Positions 1 through 12,397 of a DNA stretch of 64,000 nt are shown here, piece after piece. The position numbers were made by a program, and so were the translations under genes. The notes beneath the pieces are model-generated. The model searched no databases. It had not been told where the DNA came from and saw only the letters and a program-made list of their open reading frames with translations. Each line of letters opens with the position of its first letter. Position 1 is the stretch's first letter. This stretch comes from Hibiscus mutabilis (Eukaryota > Streptophyta > Magnoliopsida > Malvales > Malvaceae): assembly GCA_019671005.1 (NCBI GenBank), contig CM033744.1, positions 40,178,022-40,242,021 on the forward strand, given 5' to 3'.

Positions 1-1921
1 AAAAGCATTTGACTCACTGAATTGGGGCTTTATTCTGCAAGTCCTTAGGGTCATGGGAGTACCCCCTTTGTTCTTAAAATAGGTTGCTGCTTGTGCCACA
101 AAGCCTAGATTTTTTATTGGACCTAATGGTGGGCTTGTAGGATATTTTGCGGGGGCAAAAAGAATGCGACAAGGTGATCTTTTGTCTCCGTATTTATTCA
201 TATTAGGTATGAATATTTTCTCTGGATTGTTGAATCATGGGGCTGAACATGGAGTGTTTTCGTATCACCCTAAGGCTTTGTTTTTTGTTGTGGTGGGAAA
301 ACCAAGGTTTGGGGCAAACCAAGGTTTTGCAAAAGCTAGAAAAACTAGCTTTTGGCAAACCAAGGTTTGAGAAGCTAGTTTGGGGGGGCAAACCAAGGTT
401 TTAACACTCAAAAGTTGAGTGTTTTTGGCCTCTTTTAGAATTTTTTGGGTGAAAAAGCTAGTTTGGGAAGCCAAACACAACAAAAAAACAAGCCCTAAGT
501 GTAAGAGGGTGGGTTTAATCCATCTGTGCTTTGCTGATGACTTGTTAGTTTTCACAAGAGGAGACATTGACTATGTACTGGGAATCAAAATAACTATGAT
601 TGTGTTTTATGAGATGTCTGTCTTGCAGCTCAATGAATCGAAAACTGAGCTTTTTTGTGTTGGGTTAAGGATGGTGATGAACAAAATTTGGCTAGTTTGT
701 CAGGGTTCAAGTTGGGTTGCTTACTAGTCAGATACTTGGTGGTGCCCCTCGTGACAAAGAACTTAACAAGGGCTGTTTGTGAGAATCTAGATGCAAAGAT
801 TAGAAAATATCAAGTTGGCCAGCTAGATGCTTGTCGTTTGCTGAGAGACTTCAACTAATACAATCTGTTATTTTTAGTATGCATAATTTTTTGGGGAGAA
901 TTTTTCTTCTTTCAGCTAAAGGGATTTAAGAGGATTGAGACTCTATGTGCTTCATTTCTATGGAAATGAGAGGCTGGTTCTGCGAAGAGAGCGCGTATTA
1001 GTTGGATGCAGATTTGTCACCCAAAAAATAAAGGTGGCTTGGGTGTCAAGGATATATATACTTGGAACAGGGCTTGCCTTTTAAAGTGTTTGTGTCTCCT
1101 TATTGTTTAACCAGGTTCAATTTGGGTGGCTTGTGTTGGGGAATATTTGCTCAAGGGTCGCTCGATTTGGGATATTCAAGTCAAAAGTCATCATAGTTGG
1201 GCGTGGAAAAAGATTTTAAAGTTGTGTGTGCTATGGTTGCAGTTGGATGTGAATGTGCAGGGGAGTTTTAAGGCTAAATTTTTTTGGGATAGTCTTAGGC
1301 ATCAACAGAAAAAGGTGCCATGAGCCAAGGTTGTATGGGGTTAACCGTATATTCCTAGATACTCCTTTACCATGTGGATGGTAATCCTTGATCGACTACC
1401 CACTAGATGCAGGTTGTTTGCTTGAGGATGTAATGTTGATCACAACTGCTTGCTTTATGGGAAAGGTTTGGAGTCGAGAGATTATGTTTTTGCGGATTGT
1501 GACTTTGTGAGGTAGCTTATTAGCTTGATTTTGGTGACCTATGGCATTCAACATACGTATGCTTGTTGGACTGATTTGCAAAGCTGGATGCAGGTAAAGG
1601 GGAAAGGGGAAATCGTTGATTGTTGTGATCCTGAGAATTGCTTGGTGTTGTTAAAATTATTTGGTTTGACAGGAGAGAAATTTTTGGCTGCATGGAAGGT
1701 CTCCTCAAATGGTAGATGCTTTGTTTATGCGCATCAAGAAAACTGTAAATATGAGATTGGATGGATATCCCAAATTAGTTAATTGGTCTTTCTTTTTGGT
1801 TGATATATAAAATTTGATGTGTAATTAGGTTGTATGTAGGGGTTGTTTGGTTGTAAAAGATGGTTTTATTGGATAGTCCTTGGATGAATAAAACTACATT
1901 TATCCAAAAATAAATAAAAAG
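1..1921 (+). mobile_element. Degenerate L1-type LINE, 3' portion
   Basis: The element is cut by the window start. Conceptual translation gives reverse transcriptase blocks in LINE order: KAFDSLNW at the start, MRQGDLLSPYLF near 164-200, the catalytic FADDLLVF at 530-553 (FADD at 530-541), then a GFKLG/VRYL block near 700-740. A diverged zf-RVT-like part follows (WDSLRHQQ..., RYSFTMWM, DRLPTRCRLF, near 1280-1420). Many stops and frameshifts separate the blocks, so it is dead. The last 120 bases look like a 3' UTR ending in an A-rich tail (about 1900-1921), as expected for target-primed insertion. The RT frame is interrupted by a separate TIR insertion at 275-492. No 5' end, ORF1 or endonuclease is visible here. 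Confidence 0.85.
275..492. mobile_element. 218-bp TIR element inserted in the LINE RT domain
   Basis: The two ends are inverted repeats: gctttgttttttgttgtg at the left and its near-complement at the right (one substitution in 18). It is flanked by the direct repeat CCCTAAG (268-274 and 493-499). Removing it rejoins the RT sequence FSYHPK...CKRVGLIHLCFADD, so the insertion is later than the LINE. The interior holds several copies of ggcaaaccaaggttt and aaaagctagtttgg in both orientations and codes for nothing. A 7-8 bp duplication would suit a hAT-type MITE, but the superfamily is not certain. Confidence 0.7.
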
Positions 1922-4478
1922 TAAATTTAGTACTTACCGACCACTAATTAATTTAACATGCTGAAATGGTAGTTTTTTTAAGTAAGATCAGAAATATAGA
2001 GCAAAGTGAACTGAAAGAATCATCTTCATATTACACTTTTGCAATATACGATTTAGATTAGACAAAAAAAATGTGTCAAATGTCAATGATTATAGAAAAA
2101 ATAAGTGTAGCCCTTAAAACAACCAATTGATCTAGCAGGATAAGATGTGCTTTAAGTGAAGTCAGAGTGGAGCAAATTGGGTTTGAAAATCATCTCTATA
2201 ATATATCTTTACACTACTGATTCAGATTATTTGATCAATATATCGAATACAGTTAGCTATTCCTAATAATTGACCCCAAAACAACATATCCAAATTATAA
2301 AAAATCTCGTAGAAATTACAAGTACAAAATTTACAACTTTAAATTTTTTATTTGTTCATATATGTAAATAAATCGCGAATATGGTCATGCTCGGCATTTA
2401 ATAAAAATCCATAACGCTAGCACTATGGTTTTAATTATTGATATCTTTGATAGTATTCTCATGTTTGGCGAGTGTGAGATATGGTGAGCCAAAGAACTAA
2501 ATCCTGCTAAAACCAAATGATTGAGCTGTTCTGTTCAAACAACCTTATTCGGTTACATGGAACTATCACAGTTGTACTTCTGTTTCTCCATAACATATAT
2601 AATTTCAGTACTGTTGATGCACAAATTATCTGTATATTTCCATCAGTATGAACGTATGGTTTTCTAGAACGAAAATGATTTCCAAACAGGAATCATCCTC
2701 CAATAATTTATAAACTTTATATAAAAAGGAGCATTTAAAACTTGAATAGTATAAAAAATCCATACCTAACCCAATCATAATAATATTTTATTTTTTATTT
2801 AACAATTATGGACGAGTCTTGAATATAGTAGTAACATAATATAAACGGTAATTAGTTAATTAGTTAATTAATAAAACTCTTTTATTCACTAAAAAAAATT
2901 CATTTAATTAATATATTATTGATTTTTTTGAAATCATACTTGCTGATAAAAAAATATTACTGATATTTTTATTACTCACGGACCAACGAAATTAGATTAA
3001 CTTGTCCCACAAGGCATATGCAAACATAAATCTTTCCACTCTTGGAACACAATATCCCGACTCAATCATATTCAGCAACTAGTTTAGTAACAGTATGAAC
3101 CAAAAAGAAGAAGAAGAGATAACTAGTTTAATAACAGAGATATGTTGAAGTCCACCATGCTATCCATTATTAGTTAGTTTAATATGATATATTATTTTAA
3201 GTATTTTAAGTAATGTTAGGGTTTCGAATTTTAAAATTATAAATAGAGTAATTTAGGTTGAAAATGTCACTTTAATAATGAGTATTTACAGTACCTGATC
3301 CGAAACAGTCGATCAATGAATCAAATACATGTGATTATACAAGAAAAAATCCATCATGCTCCGCCAAAAAATAGTGTTAATTTCCAACAAACTTCATTTT
3401 AGGAGAAATTGAGGGGGGAAAATGAAAGAATCAATCATACTCATTCAAATAACAACTCTTTTGATTTTAGAATTTAATAATATTTTGTTACTTATTGATG
3501 AAACTCTAATTGTGGACTTTTAAATTTAATTTTTTTGATGAATGATAATAATTAAAATAATTTCTCTACAAATTTTTTTTCTTCAAAAATGAATTTTAGA
3601 CAAATAAGTCTAAATTTTGTTACATCTAAAAAATTTAACATTTTTCAATTTCAAATAAGTTTATTTGTACTATTAAAATCTTAATAGTAACAACTATTGG
3701 TGTAGCGGACGAGACTTAGGTCTTTAAACAAAAGTCAAGGTTCGGATTTTGACATTATGAACGAAGTGAATGGATTGAGAGAACTATTACCCCATGATAT
3801 TTTTTACAATACCTGATATAAATTATTTGATCGATAAATCGATATAAATATTATAAAAATAATAGAGTATTATAATAACAAGTAAGACATGCATTTTCAT
3901 CATTCGTCCACCAAAAAACAAACCCAGAATATTAAAAGTTGTATAAATCAAAACTTTGAAAGCTTTGGATTAATTTTTTGTGGCTTTCCTAAATAAATAT
4001 AAATGAAAGAATCGAAGAGACCTAAAAATCATGTACATTGTGTTAAACAAATAACAACAAACAAGTTTGTTTGTTCTTACTTTTCATTTTTTATATTTAT
4101 ATAAAAAATATATAATTTGTTTTGTTGGAGGGTTAGAGAGGTTGAGGGTAATGAAAATGATGGACTTCTAGAGGATCTTTTACGTATAACCTCCCACGGA
4201 TTATATTTACGAATTAAGAATGTCTCCCAATTATTATTTTAAATTGTCCATAGGTATAAAACAAATAAATAAATAAATAGTCAAAACATGATATAATGTA
4301 AAAATAATAATATTACGAGATGTAGGATTTTCTCGCACCATATAAAATTTTTGAGTTTTAATTCTTTTGACTGTTGGACGAAGATATATTGATGACTGAA
4401 ATTAATTATAAAAAATAAAAGGTTTTTATGGAAAAAAAAGAAGAGAAAGAGTCAATATGAGGCATCCATTTACTTTTT
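1922..4478. other. AT-rich intergenic DNA with SINE-like fragments
   Basis: I see no coding region. Three stretches (about 2120-2260, 3200-3345 and 3699-3850) share a tail of the form ctgat...gattatttgatcgatatatcga. The last is preceded by a tRNA-like A-box/B-box pair (tggtgtagcgg ... aaggttcggattttg), so they may be a SINE family. The remainder is unclassified AT-rich sequence. Confidence 0.4.
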
Positions 4479-4486
4479 TTTAGTGG

Positions 4487-4728
4487 ACAAAAATTATATG
4501 TCCCTTTTCGGTATCTCTTTTATACATCAACACTAAAAAATTAAATTTTAAGCCCTAACTCTAAATTTTAAATCTTAAACAATAACCCTTAAGCCCTAAA
4601 AATACACTCAACCCCTGATTCCATAAACCTTAACCCTAAACCATAATCTTAAACCCTAAACTATAAACCTAATTTTTTAATGTGGGACATAAATAGGACA
4701 CCGAAAATAGACAAAATTTCTATTCTCA
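4487..4728. mobile_element. 242-bp TIR element with telomere-like core
   Basis: It is flanked by the 8-bp direct repeat TTTAGTGG (4479-4486 and 4729-4736). The ends are imperfect inverted repeats around ttttcggtatctc...aaaaaatta at the left and the complement of taattttttaat...ggacaccgaaaa at the right. The interior is made of degenerate CCCTAAA-type units (ccctaa, aaccctaaacc, ttaaaccctaaac). There is no ORF. The 8-bp duplication suggests hAT, though the TIR is not a canonical one. Confidence 0.65.
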
Positions 4729-4736
4729 TTTAGTGG

Positions 4737-5669
4737 TCCAAAAAGATGTAAAAATAAATAAGTTTTCATAGTTTAAGCCGATTCTAACTTAACTATAAGC
4801 GATCCTAACACAATTAGGCAATTATTAATGTAAAAAACTTATATTAAACATAGTTATAATATGAACATGAATTTTACTGAAAAAGTTTGGTAGAGTTAGA
4901 GTTGGTATTGAATTGAAATGGAATTATTGAAAATAATTGACATAGGACTTTGCTCGGTCGTCCATGATAATGCTATTACGTTAAAAGAAGGCACGAAAGT
5001 CCACCCATTGTTATCTCGCAAAAAATTGAAACCATTAATGCATGAAATCAACATATTGAGTAGGTAAGGTAATGACCTTAGCTAATCAGTCTGTTTCAAT
5101 TCACAGCTTAGCTTATGTCATTCATTTATCCTCACACCACTTTTTTAATTAAAATCCGTTAATTTTATTAAATGATGATATATCTAAAATTATAATAAAA
5201 GTTTACGACCTAATAAACAAAACCACCTAATTCAGATATATTTCTATAACCATTGAAGATAGAAACTAGCGTCTCGAGAAGATAACAGGATCATATAAAG
5301 AAAATGTACAAATCAACCCAAATACTCAGAACAAAAGATAGATATAAACATCACCAAAAATTGACTATTCCGTTCTGCCCCTATGTACTCTCGAAATTTC
5401 AATTTTTCTTTGGTTTTCTCATTTGATAAATTCATCCCCGAAACTGTATTTTAGTTCATGTAGAAGACTCGGCTCTCCTACCCATTTTGAAAGCAATAAT
5501 CTTCATCTCACATTCAAGAAATTATGTGGACATTGGGTCATCTTTTGCTGATGATAAGTCTATTTGAATAAATTATTAACTTAGCACATTTAAATTTACT
5601 TTTTTTAATATATATATATATATATTAAAACTTAAAGATTAATGCATGCTCTTTGGGTTTCGATCTTTA
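4737..5669. other. AT-rich intergenic DNA, nothing recognised
   Basis: No ORF, RNA gene or clear repeat border is visible. There is a short TA dinucleotide run near 5610-5630. Confidence 0.4.
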
Positions 5670-5830
5670 TTTTTTTGAATGGTCTAAATGTGATTATAAG
5701 TTAGTATTTGTTCATATATATTATTAACCCTTTGACAATAGGCAACACCTTGTAGACAAAGCGATTTGAACTTGTGTTTCCTAAGATGAACATCATCCAT
5801 TTTTCCACCGAGACACTTGTTGGGTTCATA
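5670..5830 (-). mobile_element. tRNA-derived SINE, family A copy 1
   Basis: Read on the minus strand it starts with an A-box-like stretch (acaagtgtctcggtgg), has a B box (caagttcaaatc) about 40 bases later, a unique region ending ...ttataatcacatttagacc, and finishes attcaaaaaaa. The same order and length recur at about 7421, 32012 and 52250, and shorter copies occur at 6897 and 55242. This order is typical of a Pol III-transcribed SINE. Confidence 0.65.
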
Positions 5831-6896
5831 TATTTAATTATTCATGAAAAAGGAAATAAAAAAGCATAAACCCCCTCCCCCAACCACCAAGTTTTTATAC
5901 ATATAATTATATTATCTAATGGATACAACTAAGGAGCACTAATTCATTTTTTTCCCTTCTAGAAAATGCTTTAAGGGAGCTAAACAAGTTCATAAATGTG
6001 AATAGAAGCTTAGAATGTAGATTATGTGCGCCGGTCTACACGTTTTTTTGGTCTGAAACACGGCAAAATTATTGGAAACAAGGACAAGTGTTTGGTGTAT
6101 TGGCCTCATGAAAATTCCATGGCAGACAGCCTATAAACATAGAATTTGAGGCTGGGAAAATAGGAAAAAAGAGAAGCTAATCCACTTAAAAAGGAGAATG
6201 CTTGAATGATTATTGTTTTCTAGTTAGCTAGGTCCTAATGTGTGAAAGGGGAGAATGTAATTCAACATAGGGTTAATCAAATAGTAGAAGATTAGCCTCA
6301 CCATTTCGTTGATACGATTGATTGAATGCTACATTGCTTTGAATTCATCAAATGGTTAAAGTAGAAAAAGGATATTGTTCTATTCAAAAAAAGAAAAAGG
6401 ACATTGTTGTCTTAGACGACTCGAATTTAAGCAGTTTATTTGTAAAATGTATATTATTAAAGAGTTAAAATTAATGAACATATAATATATTGTAATCGCA
6501 TCAGACAATTTAAAAAACGCTTCACTTGGACACCAAATTTGGTTCGAAAATCCGTTTCTGTAAATTTGGTCTCAAAATGGTTTCAGTCCTAGTAAATCAA
6601 GGGAACAAGAGAGTAGGCCTAGCATCACAAAAAGTCGAAATAATGGTTTGTTGGACCCAACTAGGCACACGGCTGTGGACAATGATTCACTGCCCAAAAC
6701 AAATTGAAATGGGTTAGCTGTTAAATAATACGGCAACCTTAATAGCAAGAGATGAGAGAAAATGGGCCGCCTGATAAACCATCCAGCACGCAGCGCACAA
6801 GGCATGATCCAACTCCCTCTTCTGATGCTCTGCTATGGCCTATGGGTATGCTGGGCCACTCGAGGCACGTCAACCTCGATTTTGATGTTCCTTTCG
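5831..6896. other. Intergenic DNA without recognisable gene
   Basis: Short open frames around 6526-6805 overlap on both strands, lack splice context and resemble nothing I know. They are not called. The stretch 6640-6880 is less AT-rich than its surroundings but remains unclassified. Confidence 0.35.
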
Positions 6897-7036
6897 AAGT
6901 TTTTTTTGAATAAATATGTCTGATTATATAGTAATATATATTTATTTTTAATAAAATATACACTTTGTGCATACAAGTATTTAAACTTGAGTATTCTAAG
7001 ATAAACATCAACCTTTCTATCGAAAGTCCTCTTGTA
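6897..7036 (-). mobile_element. tRNA-derived SINE, family A copy 2 (diverged)
   Basis: This is the same arrangement as the copy at 5670-5830: minus-strand ...gatgtttatcttagaatactcaag with a degenerate B box, ending in a T-run on the plus strand (tttttttgaataaatatg). Its middle is diverged. Confidence 0.45.
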
Positions 7037-7420
7037 TTTCCTCATGTACAATGTATGTTCAATGGAATGACAATTATTTTGATGTGGGAGACAAGATGAT
7101 CCTTTGTTACATTTTCTTTGTGTTGGCTATGAAACGTCTAGGTCATACCATTAATAAGGCAGATGCAAATCACCTGTGGAGACCAATGTGCATATAGGGA
7201 AACAATGTGTTTTTAAAAACTTATAATTTTTTTTAAAATATAATAAAAAATTAATTTGTTAGATTAATATTACTTATTTCTTTAATAATATTATATTTAT
7301 CAGCTATTATGATTTATTTATTTTCCATCCTATCTAATATTCTAATAATAAATTGTAAATTACATGTTCAACGATGTCATTCATTTATTTTATAAAACAA
7401 TTTAAATATTTATTCTAATT

Positions 7421-7577
7421 GTTTTTTGAATAGTCTAAAAATGATTATAAGATAGTATTTGTTCATGCAAATTCTTAACCCTTTGACACTGCACATACCT
7501 TGAAGACAAAGCGAATTGAACTCAGGTCTCTTAGAATGAAAAGTATCACTGTTTTATTGAGACTGCTTGTTTGGTTC
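7421..7577 (-). mobile_element. tRNA-derived SINE, family A copy 3
   Basis: Plus-strand landmarks gaatagtctaaaaatgattataag, atttgttcatgca, aaccctttgacac and gacaaagcgaattgaactc match the copy at 5670-5830 in order and spacing. Confidence 0.6.
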
Positions 7578-10299
7578 AATATTTATCTAATATTAATAAT
7601 AAACAAATTTATTTCCAATCTGACTCAATTCAAACATTGTAACAAGGGGTCTTACTTCCTTGGTTTGTATGATAAGAGAAATTATATCATATGCCCGTTC
7701 CGTCATTACACCTATGGTTCTAAACAATAAAAACTATTTATTTCATTAATTTTTTCATTGTCATCTTTTTACCAAGTAAAGTTCACATGGTAAAAATTGT
7801 TTTTTAAATTTGATTTACAATAAATATGAGTGAAAATTCACTTAAAAAGATGATATAAAAATTAATTAAATGTATGTTTTTTATTAGTTTAGACCACGAA
7901 TGACGTGCGCGGGACGAACCTATGATATAATTTCTGATAAAATTGCATTTTGTCTTTTGACCATTTATAATCCTATGCAGGTATATCTAAAAAAAGTTAG
8001 CTTGAGATTTCCTAATTTTATCTAGATTCTTTGTACAAAAGTTTTAGTTTCGTCCGAAATTTCATAAATCTAATTGAGATTGAAATATAGGAATTGTAGA
8101 GAAATTTTATTCTCTTATATGATACAAGGAAAATTTGTCCAAGAAAATTCGAATTGAAATAGAACAGTAAGGTCTTATGTCTTTATTGTCAAAGAAAATT
8201 AAACTTTTCATATTTTTAAAAAATCTAATATTTTATCCTATTAAATCAACAATCATATACTGATTTATTTTTATTATCTGCCTGACATTGAACACTTCTC
8301 TTACACCATCTGATATCATCATAGGCGGGTTTTTTGAAATTGTTGTAAATAATTTTAAGAAAGGTTTTATGAGTATTCGTTCGAGTAGAAAAAATGAGTT
8401 ATTTAAGTTTTTCTTTCAAATCTAATTGTAAATATTTATAATATTTATAATATTATTATACTAATTGATGTTGATTTAAACAGCTTTATATAACCATATA
8501 CAATATATATATATAATTTTTAACCTAGTCGTTCTCTCTCAAATCTTTGTCGCCTGCAACTTTACCTTTCTTCTTTTGGTTGGTGGTCGGCAACCACTCT
8601 TAGTATGGTTGTTGACCATCGAATGTAATATTTTTCTTGTTTTTTTTTTCATATTTTAATAAGAATATTTGCCTTTGTGGCACATATTTCCTCTGTCATT
8701 GTGACACGTTTTTTTTTTGCTTTTTTGTGGTTTGTTTCATCTGTCCTTGTGGCATGATTTCAGCATACCTTAACGGACGATTGGTGCTCTTACAGAGATC
8801 TTCACGACGCTAATCTCTGATTATGGTTCTGTCGGTGGTCTTAGAAAGATGGATCCACACTCGGTTGATGGTTAGTTGCCGATGTAATTAGACTTGGGTA
8901 GCGGAGCAATCTGTCTAATAGCTTGATTCGCTCACCACTCTTTTTTCATCCCGTAAAGCGTCTCGTTTGGATAGAGACAAGAAGATTCAAGAAGGTTTCT
9001 GAATTTTATTTTGCTAATCTTGATGAAAGTGTCTGCTTCTTTTTTGCACCATTGTAAAAGATTTTAGTAGACTTGTCCTTTTTTTCTCTCTTTGGTGCAT
9101 CGTATCGTATTATCTGTCATGGTGATTAATAAAATTCAGATATATATTCATATGCGATATACATATATCAAACAAAGTTGAAGGACTTGAGTTTGAAAAC
9201 CAATCCACTAATTACTAAAAATTTCGAGTTATTCGAAGTCCAATTTTATAATTCAAACTTTATTTGAAAAATTTTCGAGCAAATTTTATAAAATTACGAT
9301 TGGAATTAAATTGAATCGAATAAAAATTTTAATATTTTAGTCGAATCAAATTTTACGCGTACCTAACAATATTCATATCTTACATTAAAATTGTAACAAA
9401 GGACGGTTTTCTTTCATTTAAAGATAACTCAATGATATATTCAAGAAAAAAAAAAGATAACTCAATGATTTCGTACTCCATTTACATATTTGTGTGTTAC
9501 AAATACACCAAACTTTTCCATGACTTTTTTCTTTTCATTGATTTGGAAATAGAATCGTGATTTATACCTAAATTAAGTAGAATTGAATTCGAAATGTACA
9601 TAAATCTTATAGTAGCACACATTCTATGTATGTAGGCCCATAACTAATGGTTTATGTTGAATAAAGCACTGAATTATGGTTTATTGAACGAAATCAGACG
9701 GAAGAAGAGAATGAGGTAGGGATGGTAAAATCGTACCCCACATGGGCGGATGTTTATAGTTTTCTTTTTTGTGTGTAATTGATCCTATTAAAATATCTTT
9801 TAAACAACCAACGGTATTGGTTTAAGTAGTAAGCAGTTTTGTATCGCTTAAGCAACTCTCGAGTTCGAGGCATTATGTATGTAAAAAATTCACGTTGGCA
9901 GATTCACCCACCAAAACCATATGTGCGACGCGGGTCGGTTCGAATTAGTCAAGGTAAACCCCTGAAAACCGGAATGACAACAAAACTATATCTTTCAAAC
10001 TCATTATAAAGTACAAAAAATTAAAATTTTTCATAGGAAATATAAGAATTGATCTCACTTGATTTTTTGTAATAAGGGGTCAACAATACTTCTTGTAATG
10101 CTATAGGAATCCCCAAACTTCATACTCCACGCTGACACCCACTATATAAAAATTATGGCTCTATCACTGGCACCCTGTCCTGTTCTGGTTTTCTCTTCTT
10201 GAATTTCAGGTTCATGACGGGTTTTGGAAAATGTTGAGTCGGGACGGATTGGATTCAAGTTTAGGATAGAAATTTTTCGCCCCACCTTGACCCGATATT
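7578..10299. other. Intergenic DNA with unclassified repeats
   Basis: I see no gene. The part at about 8520-9140 is richer in G and C and has a sentence-like mixture of ggtggtcggcaaccact and ctcgtttggatagagac, ending gtgattaataaaattc. It could be the tail of a LINE or an LTR fragment. A tRNA-like A-box/B-box pair lies at about 9810-9880 (ggtttaagtagtaagca ... ctcgagttcgagg), probably another SINE. 9175-9360 is a TCGA-rich low-complexity repeat related to that at 52.85-53.40 kb. Confidence 0.4.
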
Positions 10300-10670
10300 T
10301 ATATATATTATCCCAAACATTGGCGGTAGAAATTTTTTGTTTTTACAAGTGCCTTAATTTTGGGTTTAGGGTTTATAGTTTAGGGGTTTTAGTGTATGAG
10401 TTTAGAATTTAGGGTTTATGGTTAGAATTTAGGGTATAGGGTTAGGGTTTAGGTTTTAGTGTAATATGGTTAGGGATTTAGGTTTTAACTTATAAACCCT
10501 AAATTTTAACCCTAAGCCCAAAATTCTATCAACATCCCCTAAATTTAAAACTACTACACTTAAACGCCTAAACCATAAACAGAGTCTATAAACCCTAAAA
10601 CCAAGGTGTTTGTGTTATATAAACAAAGTTTCCACAAGCGCTTGTGCATGGAATAATTACACATATATAT
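10300..10670. mobile_element. Telomere-motif-rich TIR element, copy A
   Basis: The left end (tattatcccaaacattgg, then acaagtgccttaatttt) is repeated inverted at the right end (aaccaaggtg...tccacaagcgcttgtgcatgg). The interior is a run of TTTAGGG-like units (gggtttagggtttatag) that turn to CCCTAAA-like units past the middle, so the element can fold on itself. Copies B (10680-11030) and C (50165-50545) have the same order of landmarks. No target duplication could be fixed because copy B abuts it. This is not a true telomere array, because the units vary in length and sequence. Confidence 0.6.
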
Positions 10671-10679
10671 ATATATTAT

Positions 10680-11030
10680 GGGTAATTATTCTATACACAA
10701 CTGTTTGTGAAAACTTTTTTTACACAAGCGCCTTAGTTTAGGGGTTAGAGACTTTGTTTAGGGTTTAAAGTTTAGGGGTTTAAGTGTAGTAGTTTTGAAT
10801 TTTGGGGTTGTTGATAGAATTTTTGGAGTTTAGGGTTATAATTTAGAGTTTATAGGTTAAAACCTAAATCTCTACCCATATTACTCTAAAATCTAAACCT
10901 TAACCCTAAACCCTAAATTATAAACCCTACACTAAAACCCCTAAACTATAAACCCTAAAATAAAACCCTAAAATTAAGGCGCTTATGGAAACAAAAAGTT
11001 TTCACCGCATGTGTATAGGATAATAATCTA
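10680..11030. mobile_element. Telomere-motif-rich TIR element, copy B (inverted to A)
   Basis: It begins aattattctatacacaactg and ends gtttatagg...cgcatgtgtataggataat. Read in reverse complement, its sequence follows copy A landmark by landmark (gccttaattttagggttt, tttaggggttttagtgtag, aatatgggtagagatttagg). A and B are therefore head-to-head copies about an ATATAT centre at 10660-10678, making a roughly 730-bp palindrome. Confidence 0.6.
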
Positions 11031-11039
11031 TATATTATA

Positions 11040-11508
11040 GGCATAAAGCCAAAAAATTCCCCCAACGTTTGACTGAATTGTCACTTTGACCCCTATTCTT
11101 TTTTTGGAGCAATTCAACCCTCAACGTTTCATTTTGGGTCAAAATGGTCCCTCTACGGATGAAAACTGTCAGTCAACTGACGGTAAATGGGTTGAAATAA
11201 CGTGACAAACCTATATGGTAGTGCACGCTGATATGACATTATCATATAGACAAATGTATTGACTTGGAAGAATATTACGTCAGTTAAAAATATTTTTATA
11301 AAATAATCTAAAATATTTTTTTTGATGACTTATCATTCTGTCAAGTCATTTCAAACTGTTTATCGTCAATTTTCTAACAATTTTAATCCGCAGAGGGGCC
11401 ACTTTGACCCAAAATGAAACGTTGAGGGTTGAATTGCTTCAAAAAAAAAGTATAGGGGCCAAAGTGATTATTTAGTCAAACGTCGGGAGTATTTTTTGAC
11501 TTTATGCC
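11040..11508. mobile_element. 469-bp MULE-type MITE
   Basis: It is flanked by a perfect 9-bp direct repeat TATATTATA (11031-11039 and 11509-11517), the duplication size of Mutator-like elements. Its ends are long inverted repeats, about 130 bp each, starting ggcataaagccaaaaaattc. They contain the landmarks tttgacccctat and tcaaccctcaacgtttcat on both arms. There is no ORF. It inserted at the outer edge of copy B of the telomere-motif element. Confidence 0.85.
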
Positions 11509-11517
11509 TATATTATA

Positions 11518-12397
11518 TTATATTTTTACATATTATATTTAATTTTTAGGTGAATTGAGTTTAGTTCGATTTTTTGTTAAAATTTCGGAGTCAGACCGAA
11601 TCAGATTATGTTTTTATCATATCAGGTCAGGTTAAATATAAAATATATTAAACTAAAATTAAATTAAAAAATTTAAATTTTGAGTCGGGATAGGACGGCC
11701 AAAAATTCGACCCGACCCGCCGGTTGCATCACTGAGGATAGCAAATGACGTGAAAGGGTGGGTGCTACTCAATCCTATGTATTACTCACATTATTAGAAC
11801 ACTCTTGTGACTCAACTCTTATCGACTTTGCAACAGCATTCTATTTCTTCACTTCACGCCACTTCCATTCTTGCATGTCATCAGCCCATGTAACTTTGAA
11901 TTTTATAAACAAGTGAGTTCATTACACAGCTAATCTAGTAATCTTGATTTTGTTAATTAACCAGATAAGGCATGGATTCTTTGTTAATTAACCGGCTAAA
12001 TTACATAAGCGAAGCTTTGTTGGGCTCAAAGGGGCTCTGCCTCTGTTGAATGATATTTTAGTTTCTGTAAAAATAAGTATTTAAATTTAAAAAATATAAA
12101 AAAATATTAAATTTTTAATTAAGTAGGAGTTGAATTAAAGAAGGATGAGTTCGTGTTCCCAAGTTTTTTAAGGAGTAACGATTTTAGTCTTTATTAGGAC
12201 CGTCTCGGACATTTTTGGGACCATGGGCAAAAATTAAAAAATGACCCCTATAGAGCAGAAACATAAAAATTAATTTAATAATTCATTAATAAACCATAGA
12301 AACATGATTAAACTTTATCAAACACATTATTTTTATTGTCATGTTAAAAAAATGAAGGAATTGAATTGTGTGTATGATATGAAGCTTGATTTTGAAT
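11518..12397. other. Intergenic DNA, nothing recognised
   Basis: AT-rich sequence with no supported gene or repeat border, up to the LTR at 12,398. Confidence 0.4.

Noticed and set aside
6526..7051. Overlapping short open frames on both strands
   Set aside because: No domain, no splice partners and no codon signal; part overlaps a SINE copy.
10369..10980. Interpretation as an interstitial telomere array
   Set aside because: Units are irregular and symmetrical about centres, and the whole is bounded by inverted ends shared with another locus.
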